DNA of 64,000 nt, from NCBI GenBank assembly GCA_039193885.1, contig JBCCWL010000001.1:310001-374000 (forward strand), in the 5' to 3' direction. Positions 33,928-43,384 of this stretch are shown here, one piece after another. Source of the stretch: Litoreibacter sp039193885. Lineage in GTDB: Bacteria; Pseudomonadota; Alphaproteobacteria; Rhodobacterales; Rhodobacteraceae. How positions within the stretch are numbered: position 1 is the stretch's first letter; the number at the start of each line of letters is the position of its first letter. Both the position numbers and the translations under genes were made by a program. Below the pieces are notes generated by a model that saw only the letters and a program-made list of their open reading frames with translations, was not told where the DNA came from and searched no databases.

Positions 33928-34979
33928 GGAGCGAATCCCGCCATTCCTGCGGCCCCACGCGGGGTCAGAGCGATTGCTTTGAATAAGCTTCCCATTTCCG
34001 CAGGGTGCGTCAAGCGCTGATATGCGGCCAGATGCGCCTGGCGTGCCAATTCATCTGCCCCGTCGGCCAGTTTCTGGGCGCGTTGATCGATGCCCAAGCG
34101 TTGCAACAAAACGGCTTGGGTGGTCAGCCGGCTCACCGCACAGTTTGCCGCTTTTGACAGGGCTTCGAAATCAACATGCGCCGTCAGGTCTGCGGCACCG
34201 GGGTGCGCAAACGGATCAACGCTTTGGTGCGACTTTAGGGCTTGAAACGTATCGCCCAGTGAGCGCCAGTCGCCGTAGTCAATGATCAAAGCCGCCCCAC
34301 CGCGCGCCTCGATCTGGGTCGAGATCTGCTCCATTATGCCATCGGCCTGCGGGCAAATCTCGACGATATCCCCGGGCGAGGTGTCTTCGTCGCGGAAAGC
34401 CAGCGCCGGGGTAGGGACCGGTTCGGTGAGGCCCAGCGTCAGTGCATCACCGGCCATCATGACCCGGCGCTCGGACCATCCGTTCTCAGCGCGTTGAAAC
34501 TGCCGGATCGGCAGGGCGTCAAAAAACTCGTTGGCGACCAGAAGCAGCGGCGCATCGGGGAGCGTAGAAAGATCTTCATGCCAGACAGGTGTCGTGGGTT
34601 TCAGTGTTTCGGCCTGACGCTTGCGCAAGGCGGGGCTGGTCTCGACAAGATGAACGGACGGGCGAAACTGCGGCACTGCCTGCGCTGCGCGGAGGAGATC
34701 GGCCATCAAGGTACCACGACCAGGCCCAAGCTCTACTAAAATGGCATCCTTTGGTGCGCCTTGGTCCAGCCAGGCCTGCACCAGCGCCAACCCGATGAGC
34801 TCACCAAACATCTGGCTGATCTCGGGTGCAGTCGTGAAATCACCGGCTGCCCCAAACGGGTCTTGGCGGACATAATAGCCGAGCTCGGGATGCATTAGGC
34901 ACAGCTGCATATAATTGGCCAAGGACATCGGCCCGTCCAGCTGGATCTGGCGGGCAATGATGCAAGCCAGATCGGTCAT
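33924..34979 (-). CDS. MidA/NDUFAF7-type SAM-dependent methyltransferase
   Basis: A 351-residue class I methyltransferase of the MidA family. The SAM-binding loop is VELGPGRGTLMADLLRAA. The conserved FFDALPIRQFQR and LVANEF segments match. Eukaryotic NDUFAF7 methylates an arginine of a complex I subunit, so the bacterial protein may assist complex I assembly; this is an inference from the family. It overlaps pgeF and lgt by four bases on each side. Confidence 0.9.
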   Translation of the reverse strand: MTDLACIIARQIQLDGPMSLANYMQLCLMHPELGYYVRQDPFGAAGDFTTAPEISQMFGELIGLALVQAWLDQGAPKDAILVELGPGRGTLMADLLRAAQAVPQFRPSVHLVETSPALRKRQAETLKPTTPVWHEDLSTLPDAPLLLVANEFFDALPIRQFQRAENGWSERRVMMAGDALTLGLTEPVPTPALAFRDEDTSPGDIVEICPQADGIMEQISTQIEARGGAALIIDYGDWRSLGDTFQALKSHQSVDPFAHPGAADLTAHVDFEALSKAANCAVSRLTTQAVLLQRLGIDQRAQKLADGADELARQAHLAAYQRLTHPAEMGSLFKAIALTPRGAAGMAGFAP

Positions 34980-35860
34980 CTTTGCCGGGCGCTGCGCATC
35001 ACAATCGCGAGCCCCAAAAGGATCATCGGCAAGCTGAGCAGCTGCCCCATCGAGACGCCCAGAGGTCCCAGGCTGAAGACATAACCCAAGGGATTGTCCG
35101 GGGTGATGAATTGGGCGTCTGCCTGACGGAAGAACTCAACCAGAAACCGCGACAGCCCGTAGCCCATCAGAAAAACACCGATTAATGCGCCTGGTCGCTT
35201 AAGCGCGCCGCGCCGATACGCCAGCCATAGCAAAACGGCCCCCAGGATCAGTCCTTCGAGCAGAGCTTCGTAAAGCTGCGAGGGGTGGCGCGCACAAAGC
35301 CCAGTGACGCCTGCGCAATCTTGTGCAGCGGCACCGGGAAAAACGACGCCCCAGGGCAAATCCGTCGGTCGGCCCCAAAGCTCCGCATTGATGAAATTGG
35401 ACAGGCGACCCAGGAACAATCCGGGCGGCGTGGCCACGGCAATCGCATCGCCGATGCTGACGGGCGACAGGTCGTGGCGGCGCGCGAAGGCCCAGGCGGC
35501 GACTATCACGCCCAAAAACCCACCGTGAAACGCCATCCCACCCTGCCAAATCTTGAGAATGTCGCCAGGATTGGCGAGGTAGTACCCCGGCTGGTAAAAC
35601 AGAACGAATCCAAGCCGCCCGCCAATAATTACGCCCAAGATGATCCAGGTCAGCAGATCTTCAGGATGTTCCGGGCGCATCGGCGGGTTGTTATGTGTCC
35701 ACAGGTCCGTGCGCCGGATCATGTGCACAACCATACGCCATGCAATGATCAAACCTGCGATATACGCCAGCGCATACCATCGCAGCGCGAAGGTGAAGCT
35801 GCCCAGCTCGAGGCTGAAGATTTCAGGCGAAATATCGGGAAAGGGCAGTGCGGCAATCAT
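34976..35860 (-). CDS. lgt: Prolipoprotein diacylglyceryl transferase
   Basis: A 294-residue inner-membrane enzyme that transfers diacylglyceryl from phosphatidylglycerol to the lipobox cysteine of prolipoproteins. It has about seven hydrophobic segments, the signature GRLGNFINAELWGRPTD with slight variation (RLSNF), and HPSQLYEALLEG. MIAALPF at 35860 is the likely start; an upstream extension to 36046 is not membrane-like. It opens the lgt-midA-pgeF run, with a four-base overlap. Confidence 0.96.
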   Translation of the reverse strand: MIAALPFPDISPEIFSLELGSFTFALRWYALAYIAGLIIAWRMVVHMIRRTDLWTHNNPPMRPEHPEDLLTWIILGVIIGGRLGFVLFYQPGYYLANPGDILKIWQGGMAFHGGFLGVIVAAWAFARRHDLSPVSIGDAIAVATPPGLFLGRLSNFINAELWGRPTDLPWGVVFPGAAAQDCAGVTGLCARHPSQLYEALLEGLILGAVLLWLAYRRGALKRPGALIGVFLMGYGLSRFLVEFFRQADAQFITPDNPLGYVFSLGPLGVSMGQLLSLPMILLGLAIVMRSARQR

Positions 35861-35979
35861 AGAGCTTTGAGTGCGACTAACGCGCCGCGAAGTCAACGCA
35901 GGAATAGGCTGCGGCAAGCCGACGCTTGAGAAATCCGTCATGCCTCCCCATATTGTGAGCAGGCAAGTGAGGGAAACCG

Positions 35980-36240
35980 ATGCAAACGCGAAACAAATTC
36001 TTCGATGACATGTCGCAACTGATGACCAATGCGATGGGGGTCGCACAAGGTGCCAAGGGCGAGGCGGAAAACGCCATGAAAAACATGCTCGACAGATGGC
36101 TGGCTGATCGCGATTTCGTCACACGCGATGAGTTTGAGGCTGTGCGCGCCATGGCGCAAAAGGCGCGAGAAGAAAATGAGACACTAAAAGCGCGTCTCGA
36201 TGCGCTTGAGCCCAAGCCAAAAGCTAAAAAATCCTCATAA
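35980..36240 (+). CDS. UbiK-like accessory factor
   Basis: An 86-residue helical protein of the UbiK/YqiC (BMFP) family, which helps ubiquinone biosynthesis enzymes in proteobacteria. It has NKFFDDMSQLMTNAMG, then a basic middle with FVTRDEFEAVRAMAQKAREEN that forms a coiled coil, and a lysine-rich tail. It is a single gene divergent from lgt. Confidence 0.85.
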   Translation: MQTRNKFFDDMSQLMTNAMGVAQGAKGEAENAMKNMLDRWLADRDFVTRDEFEAVRAMAQKAREENETLKARLDALEPKPKAKKSS

Positions 36241-36312
36241 ACAAAGGTCCGGGCTGGCGGGCTGCGTGATGGCGCACTAGGTGTAGATCAACCTGCTGAG
36301 GAGATCTGCCCG

Positions 36313-38340
36313 ATGACCAACCCGCTCCTGTCCGACTGGACAACGCCATTCGAGCTCCCGCCATTTCATGACATTTCAGATGATGATTTCGCGCCGGGTT
36401 TCGAGGTTGCGCTGGAGCGCGCGCGCGCCGAGCTTGCAGCGATCCTTGAGAACCCAGAAGCGCCAAGCTTTGAAAACACCATTGAAGCGCTGGAGCGGAT
36501 GGGTCGCGATCTGCACAAGGTTCTGAGCCCTTTCTATACCTTGGCAAGTGTCGATGCGACGCCCCGCCGAGAAGAATTGCAGCGTGAGTTTTCACCCAAG
36601 CTTGCGGCCTGGGGCTCGGAAGTGATGATGAACAGGGATTTGTTCGCGCGGGTCGACGCGCTGTGGCAGGCGCGCGACAACTTGAACCTCACCGACGAAC
36701 AAGCCCGCGTTCTAAAGTTGCACCGGCGCGGCTTCGTGCGGGCCGGTGCCCAGCTAGAAGGGGCTGATTACGACCGCTTGAAGGCGCTAAAGGAACGTCT
36801 GGCCGTATTGGGCACTCAGTTCACCCAGAACCTGTTGGCCGACGAGCGAAGCTGGTCGATGCCGCTGAGCGTGGATGATTTAAAGGGCTTGCCAGACTTT
36901 GTGGTGGCAACGGCCCGTGCCTCTGCGGAAGAAAAGGGCTTGGACGGGCATATTGTGACCTTGTCACGCTCGCTTATTGTGCCGTTCTTGCAGTTTTCAC
37001 CGCGTCGGGATCTGCGCCAAAAGGCCTACGAGGCCTGGGTTGCGCGCGGGGCCAATGGCGGGGAGACGGACAACCGTCAAATTGCGGCTGAAACACTGGC
37101 CTTGCGCGAGGAACGCGCCAAGCTATTGGGCTACAAAGACTTTGCCAGCTACAAGCTGGAAACTGAGATGGCCAAAACCCCTCAAGCGGTGCGCGAGTTG
37201 CTGATGCAAGTCTGGCATCCGGCCAAGGCGCAGGCAGATCTTGATGCCGAGAAACTTCGCATCATGATGCATGCGGATGGAGTGAATGGCGATCTAGAGG
37301 CTTGGGATTGGCGCTACTATTCCGAGAAACGTCGCGCCATCGAGCATGATCTGGAAGAGGCTGCTCTGAAGCCTTACCTGCAGCTCGACAATATGATCGA
37401 TGCCGCGTTCGATTGCGCAGAGCGGCTCTTCGGACTGCAGGCCAAGCCGATAGACGTGCCGCTCCATCATGCTGACGCGCGCGCCTGGGAAATCACACGG
37501 GATGGCGCGCATATCGCCGTTTTCATCGGTGATTATTTTGCGCGTGGCGGAAAGCGCTCCGGCGCATGGTGTTCCGCCTTGCAAAGTCAGCAGAAATTGA
37601 CCGGCGATATCCGTCCACATGTGATCAATGTGTGCAACTTTGCCAAGCCAACCGACGGGCAGCCTGCTTTGTTGTCCTATGATGATGCGCGGACGCTGTT
37701 TCACGAATTTGGCCATGCGCTTCACCAGATGCTCAGCGATGTGACCTACGAATCTGTCTCCGGAACGTCGGTCGCACGAGACTTTGTGGAACTGCCAAGC
37801 CAGCTCTATGAGCATTGGTTGGAGGTACCCGAAGTCTTGGAAAAGCATGCCCGCCATGCTGAGACTCAAGATCCAATGCCGCAGGACCTGCTCGAGAAAA
37901 TGTTGGCGGCCGCCACCTATGATCAGGGGTTTGCAACGGTGGAATATGTGGCCTCGGCCCTGGTTGATCTGGCGTTTCACTCCGGCGCAGCACCTGCGGA
38001 TCCCATGGCGGCGCAAGCCGAGATCTTGGCGCAGATCGGCATGCCGCACGCGATCCGGATGCGTCATGCGACACCGCAATTTGCCCATGTCTTTGCCGGA
38101 GACGGGTATTCCAGCGCCTATTACAGCTATATGTGGTCAGAAGTCATGGATGCGGACGCATTTGCCGCATTTGAGGAGGCAGGCGGTGCCTTTGACGCCG
38201 AGACGGCAAAGCGGCTTGAAACCCATATATTATCAACCGGTGGCACTGAAGAGGCGGATGAGCTCTATACAGCGTTTCGGGGTCGGATGCCGGGTGTGGA
38301 GGCGTTGCTTAAGGGGCGTGGTCTCGATCAGGTCGCTTAA
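36313..38340 (+). CDS. M3-family metallopeptidase (oligopeptidase A/Dcp type)
   Basis: A 675-residue zinc oligopeptidase of the M3 family. The metal site HEFGH lies at residues 464-468, and the third ligand is Glu493 in FVELPSQ. It has no signal peptide, so it acts on cytoplasmic peptides, for example cleaved signal peptides. The N-terminal helical lid spans most of residues 1-400 and includes SPRRDLRQKAYEAWVARG-like helices. Start ATG 36313 follows GAGGAGAT. Confidence 0.95.
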   Translation: MTNPLLSDWTTPFELPPFHDISDDDFAPGFEVALERARAELAAILENPEAPSFENTIEALERMGRDLHKVLSPFYTLASVDATPRREELQREFSPKLAAWGSEVMMNRDLFARVDALWQARDNLNLTDEQARVLKLHRRGFVRAGAQLEGADYDRLKALKERLAVLGTQFTQNLLADERSWSMPLSVDDLKGLPDFVVATARASAEEKGLDGHIVTLSRSLIVPFLQFSPRRDLRQKAYEAWVARGANGGETDNRQIAAETLALREERAKLLGYKDFASYKLETEMAKTPQAVRELLMQVWHPAKAQADLDAEKLRIMMHADGVNGDLEAWDWRYYSEKRRAIEHDLEEAALKPYLQLDNMIDAAFDCAERLFGLQAKPIDVPLHHADARAWEITRDGAHIAVFIGDYFARGGKRSGAWCSALQSQQKLTGDIRPHVINVCNFAKPTDGQPALLSYDDARTLFHEFGHALHQMLSDVTYESVSGTSVARDFVELPSQLYEHWLEVPEVLEKHARHAETQDPMPQDLLEKMLAAATYDQGFATVEYVASALVDLAFHSGAAPADPMAAQAEILAQIGMPHAIRMRHATPQFAHVFAGDGYSSAYYSYMWSEVMDADAFAAFEEAGGAFDAETAKRLETHILSTGGTEEADELYTAFRGRMPGVEALLKGRGLDQVA

Positions 38341-38348
38341 GGCAAAGC

Positions 38349-38843
38349 CTATTCGCGGGTTTCACCGGGCAACAGACCCCAGATATCACCGCGCAGGATC
38401 CAACCCTTTCGCCCGCTTGCGCTGACGCGGCACAATTGCGCGTCGCAACGCCCAAGGCGCGCAATCACGCCTTTCTCGAGCCTGGCTGTCACCAGCGAAT
38501 TGGTATCCGCCAGCTTGTAGATCGGGGCCAATGCGGTTTCGACCCGAACCGTACGCACGCCCGAGAGTAACGTGTAGTGCATCCAGCCACCGGCACCATC
38601 ACGGTCGGCAACACGGCGCCAGTTGCCGTACTCCGCGGTGATCTGGAGCGGCATGTAGCGATGCTTGAAGACCCAGTCGATCCGGTGGCTGAGTGACGGC
38701 CCACGGCGCACATTTCCTTCCGAGGCCTTCATCGAAACGAACCGCGGCATGGGCAAATTGGTCACAGGGCCTCGCTCAGCCGCGAAGCTTGCGCCAACAA
38801 GCAGCAACGCCAAGGCGGCTGCTGTGCAAAATGCACGGATCAT
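38349..38843 (-). CDS. SH3-domain exported protein
   Basis: A 164-residue protein with a signal peptide (cleavage near ASFAA at residue 21) and a bacterial SH3-like region from about residue 35, with EGNVRRGPSLSHRIDWVFK and the G-W-rich GGWMHYTLLSG motif. The C-terminal part continues with a second beta-rich segment ending in GWILRGDIWGL. SH3 proteins of this kind bind cell-wall peptides. The gene is leftward and convergent with the M3 peptidase gene. Confidence 0.85.
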   Translation of the reverse strand: MIRAFCTAAALALLLVGASFAAERGPVTNLPMPRFVSMKASEGNVRRGPSLSHRIDWVFKHRYMPLQITAEYGNWRRVADRDGAGGWMHYTLLSGVRTVRVETALAPIYKLADTNSLVTARLEKGVIARLGRCDAQLCRVSASGRKGWILRGDIWGLLPGETRE

Positions 38844-38959
38844 GAAAAGGTCCTGTACCGCTTTATGTTTCTTTGCCAGGTGGGCTTTTCTTATCTTGCC
38901 CCTTGGGGCGCGATCTTGCCACTATAGGCGAAAGACTTCCAGTGTTTCGGAGGGCACGG

Positions 38960-39946
38960 ATGCCACATCGTAAGTTGAGTGTTGTTGTCACGCGACGGTT
39001 GCCTGAAGCAGTCGAAACGCGGATGAGCGAGCTGTTTAACACGAAACTGCGCGACACCGACACGCCGATGACCAAGGAGGAGCTTGTCGCAGCCGCAAGC
39101 GAGGCCGATGTTCTGGTGCCTACGATCGGCGATCAGATTGATGCTGGTGTTCTGGGCCAGGCCGGTGAGCGGCTGAAACTGATCGCCAATTATGGCGCCG
39201 GGGTCGACCATATCGATGTGCAAACAGCACGACAGCGCGGCATTCTGGTCTCCAACACCTCCGATGTACTGACGGAAGATACCGCAGATATGACTCTCGC
39301 GCTGATACTGGCGGTGACTCGCCGCATCCCTGAGGGACTGTCCAAGATGCAGGGCGATGATTGGGAAGGCTGGTCGCCAACCGCGCTTCTGGGGGGCAGG
39401 ATTTCGGGTCGGCGTCTGGGCATTCTTGGCATGGGCCGCATCGGTCAGGCCGTCGCCCGCCGCGCGCGGGTTTTCGGCATGCAGGTGCATTATCACAACC
39501 GGACCCCGGTCCACAGAGGCATCGAGGAGGAGCTCGAGGCGACCTATTGGGAGAGCCTCGACCAGATGGTTGCCCGTATGGACGTGGTGTCGGTCAACTG
39601 TCCGCATACGCCGTCTACGTATCATCTGATGAACGCGCGCCGGCTCAAGCTCATGAAACCGCAGGCCGTCATTGTAAACACGTCCCGCGGCGAAGTGATC
39701 GACGAGAACGCGTTGACGCGCATGCTGCGCGCTGAAGAGCTTGCCGGAGCAGGGTTAGACGTGTTCGAGCATGGCGCTGCCGTCAACCCGCGCCTCAAGG
39801 CGCTGTCAAATGTCGTCCTGTTGCCGCATATGGGGTCGGCCACGCTGGAAGGTCGCATTGAGATGGGCGAGAAAGTATTGTTGAATATCAAAACGTTCGC
39901 AGATGGTCACCGCCCACCTGATCAAGTCGTGCCGGGGATGCTGTGA
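38960..39946 (+). CDS. D-2-hydroxyacid dehydrogenase
   Basis: A 328-residue NAD(P)-dependent D-2-hydroxyacid dehydrogenase of the glyoxylate/hydroxypyruvate reductase group. The Rossmann motif is GMGRIGQAVARRARVFGM. NTSRGEVIDENAL contains the catalytic Arg, and the His in VVLLPHMGSAT completes the site. ATG 38960 is taken; the frame is open 29 codons further up but with no family match. The GTG of an exported protein overlaps its stop, so the two are translationally coupled. Confidence 0.93.
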   Translation: MPHRKLSVVVTRRLPEAVETRMSELFNTKLRDTDTPMTKEELVAAASEADVLVPTIGDQIDAGVLGQAGERLKLIANYGAGVDHIDVQTARQRGILVSNTSDVLTEDTADMTLALILAVTRRIPEGLSKMQGDDWEGWSPTALLGGRISGRRLGILGMGRIGQAVARRARVFGMQVHYHNRTPVHRGIEEELEATYWESLDQMVARMDVVSVNCPHTPSTYHLMNARRLKLMKPQAVIVNTSRGEVIDENALTRMLRAEELAGAGLDVFEHGAAVNPRLKALSNVVLLPHMGSATLEGRIEMGEKVLLNIKTFADGHRPPDQVVPGML

Positions 39947-40491
39947 CGCAATTTCTGCGGTGTACGGCCGGTCTTTTCGCGGCTGTCATGACGTGGCCCG
40001 GCGGCGCGCTGGCCTCTGAGCCAACAACAGAAGTTTCAGAAAACCCTAAGATCGAGCTGCATCTAGATGAGCAGCTGACACCAGATCTACGTGACACGAT
40101 CGAAGATGCGCTGCGCGACATCGCTGGTCCACAAGGTATGGGGACGGGGCCCAAGCCGGACCCAGTCACACCGCTGGGCAAGCTATTGGCGCAACCGACG
40201 GACAGACAGACCCTGGCGGATGCAAAGCCAGATACACTGGAGCACGCAGTTTCTGGGTACGTATTGGCCGCAGACGCACTTGTTGACGCGATGGTGGTCC
40301 ATCAACCCGGAACATCTGTGCTGCGGGAAACCCGGGCCAAAGCGCGCGCGGCTCGAGACATGCTTGTGGCGCGTCACGACCTTCGGCCGGGCGATCTGGA
40401 TAATCTGCACCGTGCCTATGGGTTGCCGCCTTTTGACAGCGACATGCGCCTGCCGGCCGTTCTGGACGAGACTGATCAGATCGAAGGCTAG
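39943..40491 (+). CDS. Exported protein of unknown function
   Basis: I do not recognise this 182-residue protein. It has a signal peptide of about 24 residues (MTQFLRCTAGLFAAVMTWPG, ending ALAS before EPTTE) and a soluble acidic and helical mature part. The GTG start overlaps the hydroxyacid dehydrogenase stop as GTGA. A role tied to that enzyme is not obvious because the enzyme is cytoplasmic and this product is exported. Confidence 0.7.
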   Translation: MTQFLRCTAGLFAAVMTWPGGALASEPTTEVSENPKIELHLDEQLTPDLRDTIEDALRDIAGPQGMGTGPKPDPVTPLGKLLAQPTDRQTLADAKPDTLEHAVSGYVLAADALVDAMVVHQPGTSVLRETRAKARAARDMLVARHDLRPGDLDNLHRAYGLPPFDSDMRLPAVLDETDQIEG

Positions 40492-40577
40492 CCATCCGCA
40501 CCCGGCACACTGGAGTTTCGGACCCCTGACGCCTCAAGCCCCGGCGATCGCCCGCCAAATTTAACTCGTTGTGGCCG

Positions 40578-40616
40578 TGGTGCATACGGTCCAGCTCGCA
40601 TTTGAAACATGCACCA
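40578..40616. promoter_or_regulatory. Inverted repeat upstream of GcvT-like dehydrogenase
   Basis: TGGTGCAT at 40578-40585 and ATGCACCA at 40609-40616 form an 8-bp perfect inverted repeat with a 23-base gap, about 100 bases before the start at 40717. It could be an operator or an mRNA hairpin. The rest of the 225-base gap has no gene I accept. Confidence 0.35.
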
Positions 40617-40716
40617 GTGGGAACGCCTGTCGGAAATGATCGAATTAGGGTCGAATGGCGTCCCGCATAGATTACACGCTTTTGCGAAAAGAGAGCATCA
40701 AACTAGAGGACATGCC

Positions 40717-43206
40717 ATGAAAACTCACGTCAAAGCCCTGGTTGTCGGTGGCGGTGCTGTCGGGACATCAATTGCCTATCACCTGGCGCGTGCCGGGTGG
40801 GATGACGTGATGCTGTTGGAACGCGATGAGTTGACCTCTGGCTCAACCTGGCATGCGGCCGGGTTGCTGCCCTATTTCAACATGTCCTATGCGACAACTT
40901 GGATCCACGACTACTCGATCAAATTCTATAAAACACTGGAAGAAGAAACCGGACTGAATGCTGGCTTTTACGTGGTTGGTAATTTGCGTATGGCTCAAAC
41001 CGATGCGCGGATGGATGAGTATATGCTCTATGCCTCCACCGCTGAGACCGTAGGCGTTCCCTATGAGTGGCTAAGCCCGGCTCAGATCAAGGAGCGCTAT
41101 CCGCTCGTGCGTACCGAGGATCTCAAAGGCGCGATTTATCACCCGACCGACGGCTACATTAATCCCGCCGATGTCACCATGGCGATGGCCAAAGGCGCAC
41201 GCCAGCGCGGCGTTACCATCGAGCGGAAATGGCAGGTCGATGGTTATGCCTGGACTGGCGATCACTGGGATGTCACCTGCACCAAAATGGTTGAAAAGGG
41301 CGGCAACCTAGTCCCGTCCGAAGAGCAGACCGTGATCCATGCTGAGCATGTCGTCACCGCCACTGGCAACCATGCCCAACGGACCGCGCGTTTGCTTGGC
41401 ATCAAAATGCCAGCCATCCCGGTCGAACACCAGTATATCGTAACCGAACCCGATCCCGCTTTGGTCGACTGGCGCAAAGACAATCCGGAGCATCCGGTTT
41501 TGCGCGATGCAGACGCAAATTGGTATGTGCGCGAAGAGCGCGGCGGCTGGATTCTGGGCCCCTATGAGCGCAACGCGCCGGCGCGCTTCCTCTATGATGT
41601 TCCGGAAAGCTTCCGCGCCGACCTGTTCCAGCTCGATCTGGAACGGATCGAAGAAGAATACATGTCGATGATCCACCGTATTCCGTCCTCCGAAACCGTT
41701 GGTCTGAAAGACGATTATAACGGGCCGATTTGCTATACGCCTGACGGCAACCCCCTGATCGGCCCGGCACCGGGGCTGCGGAATATGTGGCTGGCGGAGG
41801 GTTTCTCGTTCGGAATTACCGCCGCAGGTGGCGCGGGGTACTACTTGGCCCAAATGATGGTCGAGGGCGAGGCCGAGATTGACATGGCCTCGCTCGATCC
41901 CAAGCGCTACGGGTCCTGGATGACAACCGAATATGCGGCGCGCAAGAATGAAGAAGCCTATGAGCATGTATACATTCTGCACCATCCCGATGAAGAACGC
42001 CCCGCTTGTAGGCCGCTTCGCACCTCGCCCGCTTTTGACCGTCAGGCCGCGCGCGGGGCGCAGTTTGGACATGTCAACGGTTGGGAGCGCCCCAATTACT
42101 ATGCTCCAGAGGGCTTTAACGATCATGACAGCCGGTCGTTCCGCCGTGGCGGCTGGTGGCAATATGCGGTCGAAGAAGCCAAGGCGATCCGCGAGGGTGT
42201 CGGCCTGATTGACGCAACGGCCTTCACCAAGCACATTCTGCGCGGTCCGGGGGCTACGGCGTTTCTGGATTGGTTCACCTGCAACAAGCTGCCACGCGTC
42301 GGACGCATAAACCTGACTTACGCGCTGACCGCAGCCGGGACGACCCGCACGGAATATACCATCGTGCGGATTGGCGAGGACGAATATTACCTTGTGTCTG
42401 CGGGGGCCTGGCAAGCTTATGACAGCGACTATTTGACTAATGCCATTGAGGATAAAATCCCGGAGTTCGGCTATATGTCCTGTCACGATGTTACGAACCA
42501 ATGGGGCGTGTTTGCCATTGCCGGTCCCAAAAGCCGCGACGTTCTGAAGGCTGTCATCAAGGATGCAGATCCGGACACGGCGTTGTCCAACAAGCGGTTC
42601 CCGTGGTTGTCGGCCCGTCAGATCGAGCTGGGAATGTGCCCGGTCAACGCGATCCGCGTGGCCTATACGGGCGAGCTGGGATGGGAGCTTCACCATCCCA
42701 TCGAAATGCAGAACTACCTGTTCGACCTGTTGGAAAAGGCGGGTCAGGACCATGGTATGAAACTGGTGGGCGCGCGGGCTCAGAACTGGTTACGGATGGA
42801 AAAAAGCTACCGCGCCTTCGGAACCGAGCTTGGCCGTGACGCAACCCCGCTAGAGGCTGATTTGCCAAGATTTGTGGATCTTGGCAAAGAGTTCCATGGC
42901 AAGGATGCGATGCAGACGCTGGGCATTCGGTCAACCTGCGTGACTTTGCTGATTGACGGGCCCACCGATGCCGATCCCTGGGGCCGCGAGGCCCTCTATG
43001 ATGGCGATACCAAAGTGGGACGCTTGACCTCGGGCGGCTATTCGGTGGCCTTCGGAAAATCAATCGGCATGGGCTACGTGACGCCGGAGTTGGCAAAACC
43101 CGGCACCAGGCTAAAAGTCAGAATGTTCCAAGAGCTTTATGACGCCGAGATTGTCGAAGACAGCCCCTATGACCCGGGCAACGCCGTGATCCGAATGGAC
43201 GGATAG
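40717..43206 (+). CDS. GcvT-like dimethylglycine/sarcosine dehydrogenase
   Basis: An 829-residue flavoprotein with an N-terminal FAD oxidoreductase domain (FAD motif VVGGGAVGTSIAYHLARAG) and a C-terminal aminomethyltransferase (GcvT-like) domain that takes the formaldehyde onto tetrahydrofolate. His46 in SGSTWHAAGL is the position where mammalian dimethylglycine and sarcosine dehydrogenases bind FAD covalently. The C-terminal part includes AGPKSRDVL, GELGWELHH and DAFGTELG-like motifs of GcvT. It acts in breakdown of glycine betaine or sarcosine; which substrate is not decided. ATG 40717 gives the family start; the open frame upstream is non-family. Confidence 0.9.
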   Translation: MKTHVKALVVGGGAVGTSIAYHLARAGWDDVMLLERDELTSGSTWHAAGLLPYFNMSYATTWIHDYSIKFYKTLEEETGLNAGFYVVGNLRMAQTDARMDEYMLYASTAETVGVPYEWLSPAQIKERYPLVRTEDLKGAIYHPTDGYINPADVTMAMAKGARQRGVTIERKWQVDGYAWTGDHWDVTCTKMVEKGGNLVPSEEQTVIHAEHVVTATGNHAQRTARLLGIKMPAIPVEHQYIVTEPDPALVDWRKDNPEHPVLRDADANWYVREERGGWILGPYERNAPARFLYDVPESFRADLFQLDLERIEEEYMSMIHRIPSSETVGLKDDYNGPICYTPDGNPLIGPAPGLRNMWLAEGFSFGITAAGGAGYYLAQMMVEGEAEIDMASLDPKRYGSWMTTEYAARKNEEAYEHVYILHHPDEERPACRPLRTSPAFDRQAARGAQFGHVNGWERPNYYAPEGFNDHDSRSFRRGGWWQYAVEEAKAIREGVGLIDATAFTKHILRGPGATAFLDWFTCNKLPRVGRINLTYALTAAGTTRTEYTIVRIGEDEYYLVSAGAWQAYDSDYLTNAIEDKIPEFGYMSCHDVTNQWGVFAIAGPKSRDVLKAVIKDADPDTALSNKRFPWLSARQIELGMCPVNAIRVAYTGELGWELHHPIEMQNYLFDLLEKAGQDHGMKLVGARAQNWLRMEKSYRAFGTELGRDATPLEADLPRFVDLGKEFHGKDAMQTLGIRSTCVTLLIDGPTDADPWGREALYDGDTKVGRLTSGGYSVAFGKSIGMGYVTPELAKPGTRLKVRMFQELYDAEIVEDSPYDPGNAVIRMDG

Positions 43207-43384
43207 CTAAAATTCAACGAATTTGCTTAAAATTTGCTGGATTTCAGCGCGCGCGCCGTGGGTTTCAAGCAACGGCTGATTAACCAAGCTTGCCTTATTG
43301 TCTCCCAAATCGGCATGATCTTTCCCAACTTGTGCCAAGTTCTCGTGGTCACGTGGGTCTGCGAGATTTTTTCGGGGACTGGAT

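Noticed and set aside
41308..42753. 481-residue open frame on the minus strand
   Set aside because: Entirely antisense to the GcvT-like dehydrogenase, whose conserved motifs fix the true strand.
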